Origin: Rossellomorea aquimaris
GTDB taxonomy: Bacteria; Bacillota; Bacilli; Bacillales; Bacillaceae_B
NCBI RefSeq assembly: GCF_020171925.1
Contig: NZ_JAIVAR010000001.1
Coordinates: 620,001 to 684,000 of the forward strand
DNA: 64,000 nucleotides
Reading direction: 5' to 3'
Shown here: piece by piece, positions 63,056-64,000 of the stretch
Layout: each line of letters begins with the position of its first letter
Numbering within the stretch: the stretch's first letter is position 1
The notes under the pieces: model-generated
Told to the model about the DNA's origin: nothing
What the model saw: only the letters and a program-made list of their open reading frames with translations
Database searches by the model: none
Position numbers and translations under genes: made by a program

Positions 63056-63514
63056 TCAATTGGAATCGTACGACATCGAATAGCTCTCTGCCATTTCGAT
63101 GAGTCGATCCCTCTCTTTCTCATTTTCTGTTAGTAGATATTTATAGCTATCTTTATCCGACCTTCTCCATTTCAGTGCATACCCATCCTCCAACGTGATC
63201 CAGTGCATGTCATCCACGGCTTCATTCTGCACTTTCTCTGCCGGTCGTTCGTCATACAAAGAGGAAGCAATCATAAACGAGATTTCCTGCTCCCCTTTCA
63301 CGTACTCAATCGTTGTGACCGGATGAGTAAAGCCATCATTTTCATACGTGATTTTCTCCATTTGAAATTCCTCATCCAGCTGTTCGGGTGTGCGTATATC
63401 CCCAAGTTCAGTTTCATCTTCATCTAATGTATGAAAGGTAAGATGCTGCTCATCCGAACAAGCCGTGATCAGAAAGGCACAGAACACGAACATCGACAGG
63501 GCGATCTTTCTCAC
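63056..63514 (-). CDS. Lipoprotein, 152 residues
   Basis: A lipoprotein signal ends in CAFLITAC (Cys near residue 19). The soluble domain is acidic with no recognised family. It overlaps the upstream membrane gene by four bases, so they are coupled. Function unknown. Confidence 0.7.
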   Translation of the reverse strand: MRKIALSMFVFCAFLITACSDEQHLTFHTLDEDETELGDIRTPEQLDEEFQMEKITYENDGFTHPVTTIEYVKGEQEISFMIASSLYDERPAEKVQNEAVDDMHWITLEDGYALKWRRSDKDSYKYLLTENEKERDRLIEMAESYSMSYDSN

Positions 63515-63765
63515 CGTGCTTTGTCCTTGCTCTCCGCTTCTTGTCTTTTTGCTACAAAATAGAGAGATGCGATAATGATGGCAATGACCGTCGTGATAGC
63601 GGAAAACTTGAAAATCTGAAAAAAGAAATCCGGATAAGGGGTGACGAACGACGACATCCCTCCATCACCCACCTCGAATGGTTCTTCTCTATTCATAAAT
63701 ATGACGAATAAAAAAAAGGACAAAATAAACGTGTAGGTCCCCGTTTTCACTATTACTTTCTCCAC
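63511..63765 (-). CDS. Small membrane protein, 84 residues
   Basis: Two hydrophobic helices (GTYTFILSFFLFVIFM and FKFSAITTVIAIIIASLYFVA) flank an acidic loop. The GTG at 63765 follows GGGGGGAG at a short spacing; in-frame codons to 63825 lack a better site. It is coupled to the lipoprotein gene by an ATGA-type overlap. Function unknown. Confidence 0.6.
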   Translation of the reverse strand: MEKVIVKTGTYTFILSFFLFVIFMNREEPFEVGDGGMSSFVTPYPDFFFQIFKFSAITTVIAIIIASLYFVAKRQEAESKDKAR

Positions 63766-63853
63766 AAGACTCCCCCCTGACACTAGTTTACTACCAATTA
63801 TTCCAAAAATTAGGCTCAAACTCAATCATTAATTCTATTAAAATAACAACCTG

Positions 63854-64000
63854 CTATGATGGCCACACATAATACGGACGCATCATTTCATGATCTTCGT
63901 GTTCAAGGATGTGGCAATGCCAAACGAACAGGCCGGTATAAGGGCCGAACGGGACGATGATCCGAGTGATCTCACCTGGATTTGCACGGACCGTATCCTT
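63854..64000 (-). CDS. Multicopper oxidase (CotA-like), C-terminus only
   Basis: The last 48 residues of a gene that runs off the right edge read KDTVRANPGEITRIIVPFG, then VWHCHILEHEDHEMMRPY. The HCHxxxH(x)4M motif supplies the type 1 and type 3 copper ligands of laccases. The closest match I recall is the CotA spore coat laccase/bilirubin oxidase of Bacillus. The rest of the gene is outside the window. Confidence 0.85.
   Translation of the reverse strand, partial: KDTVRANPGEITRIIVPFGPYTGLFVWHCHILEHEDHEMMRPYYVWPS

Overview
The window looks like chromosomal DNA of an endospore-forming member of the Bacillaceae (a Bacillus or Rossellomorea-type organism). Shine-Dalgarno sequences are strong (AAGGAGG/GGGAGG types), TTG and GTG starts are common, and GC content is low to moderate. 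Sporulation and germination genes are spread through it: the checkpoint peptide Sda, a GerT-like Hsp20 spore protein behind a SigK-type promoter, a complete gerA-gerB-gerC receptor operon, a LysM-Gmad2 protein, a YkuD-type L,D-transpeptidase and the end of a CotA-like multicopper oxidase. I see no phage, insertion sequence, CRISPR array, rRNA or normal tRNA gene. The gene content is chromosomal backbone mixed with many small membrane proteins and lipoproteins of unknown role.

Layout. 1-5.5 kb: the start of an acyl-CoA-synthetase-like gene, a long hairpin repeat, sda, and the odhAB operon (2-oxoglutarate dehydrogenase) with a catabolite-response (cre) site laid over its promoter. 6-9.9 kb: the GerT-like gene, an ArlRS-type two-component system preceded by a tiny membrane peptide, and a HAD phosphatase. 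10-12.6 kb: an isolated pxpA, a YjbQ gene, and a divergent MerR/short-chain dehydrogenase pair with a classical MerR operator. 12.6-17.5 kb: the germination cluster. 17.7-19.7 kb: a DUF421 protein, an IDEAL-domain protein and a methyltransferase. 20-23.9 kb: a TetR repressor and a CYP102-type self-sufficient fatty-acid hydroxylase. 23.9-28 kb: a diguanylate cyclase, a probably frameshifted sugar-hydrolase-like gene and a run of small membrane genes. 28-31.5 kb: a dehydrogenase and a second-type histidyl-tRNA synthetase (HisS2) with an unusual leader, then a methyltransferase. 31.7-39.5 kb: Rrf2 regulator, beta-lactamase-fold hydrolase, nitroreductase, M3 peptidase, and GGDEF and GGDEF-EAL proteins. 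39.8-43.9 kb: a PBP2B-like transpeptidase outside the division cluster, among small membrane genes. 44-64 kb: mixed enzymes (kinases, acetyltransferases, Nudix, alpha/beta hydrolase), a two-gene ABC exporter, decayed genes, a structured gene-free element beside a DIP1984-family gene, and a 20-bp-period tandem array.

The most striking observation is the leader of hisS (about 30.39-30.60 kb). A short open reading frame with its own ribosome binding site encodes an 18-residue peptide containing three consecutive histidine codons. It is followed by one hairpin that abuts its stop codon and then by a strong intrinsic terminator just upstream of hisS. This is the arrangement of a ribosome-mediated histidine attenuator, whereas aminoacyl-tRNA synthetase genes in this group are normally controlled by T-box RNAs; I see no T-box here. 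Other points to examine are a multibranched RNA-like element at 57.87-57.98 kb, an exact 20-bp-period diverged array at 62.35-62.47 kb, a TGA stop followed in frame by a membrane segment at 27.1 kb, and several frameshifted genes.
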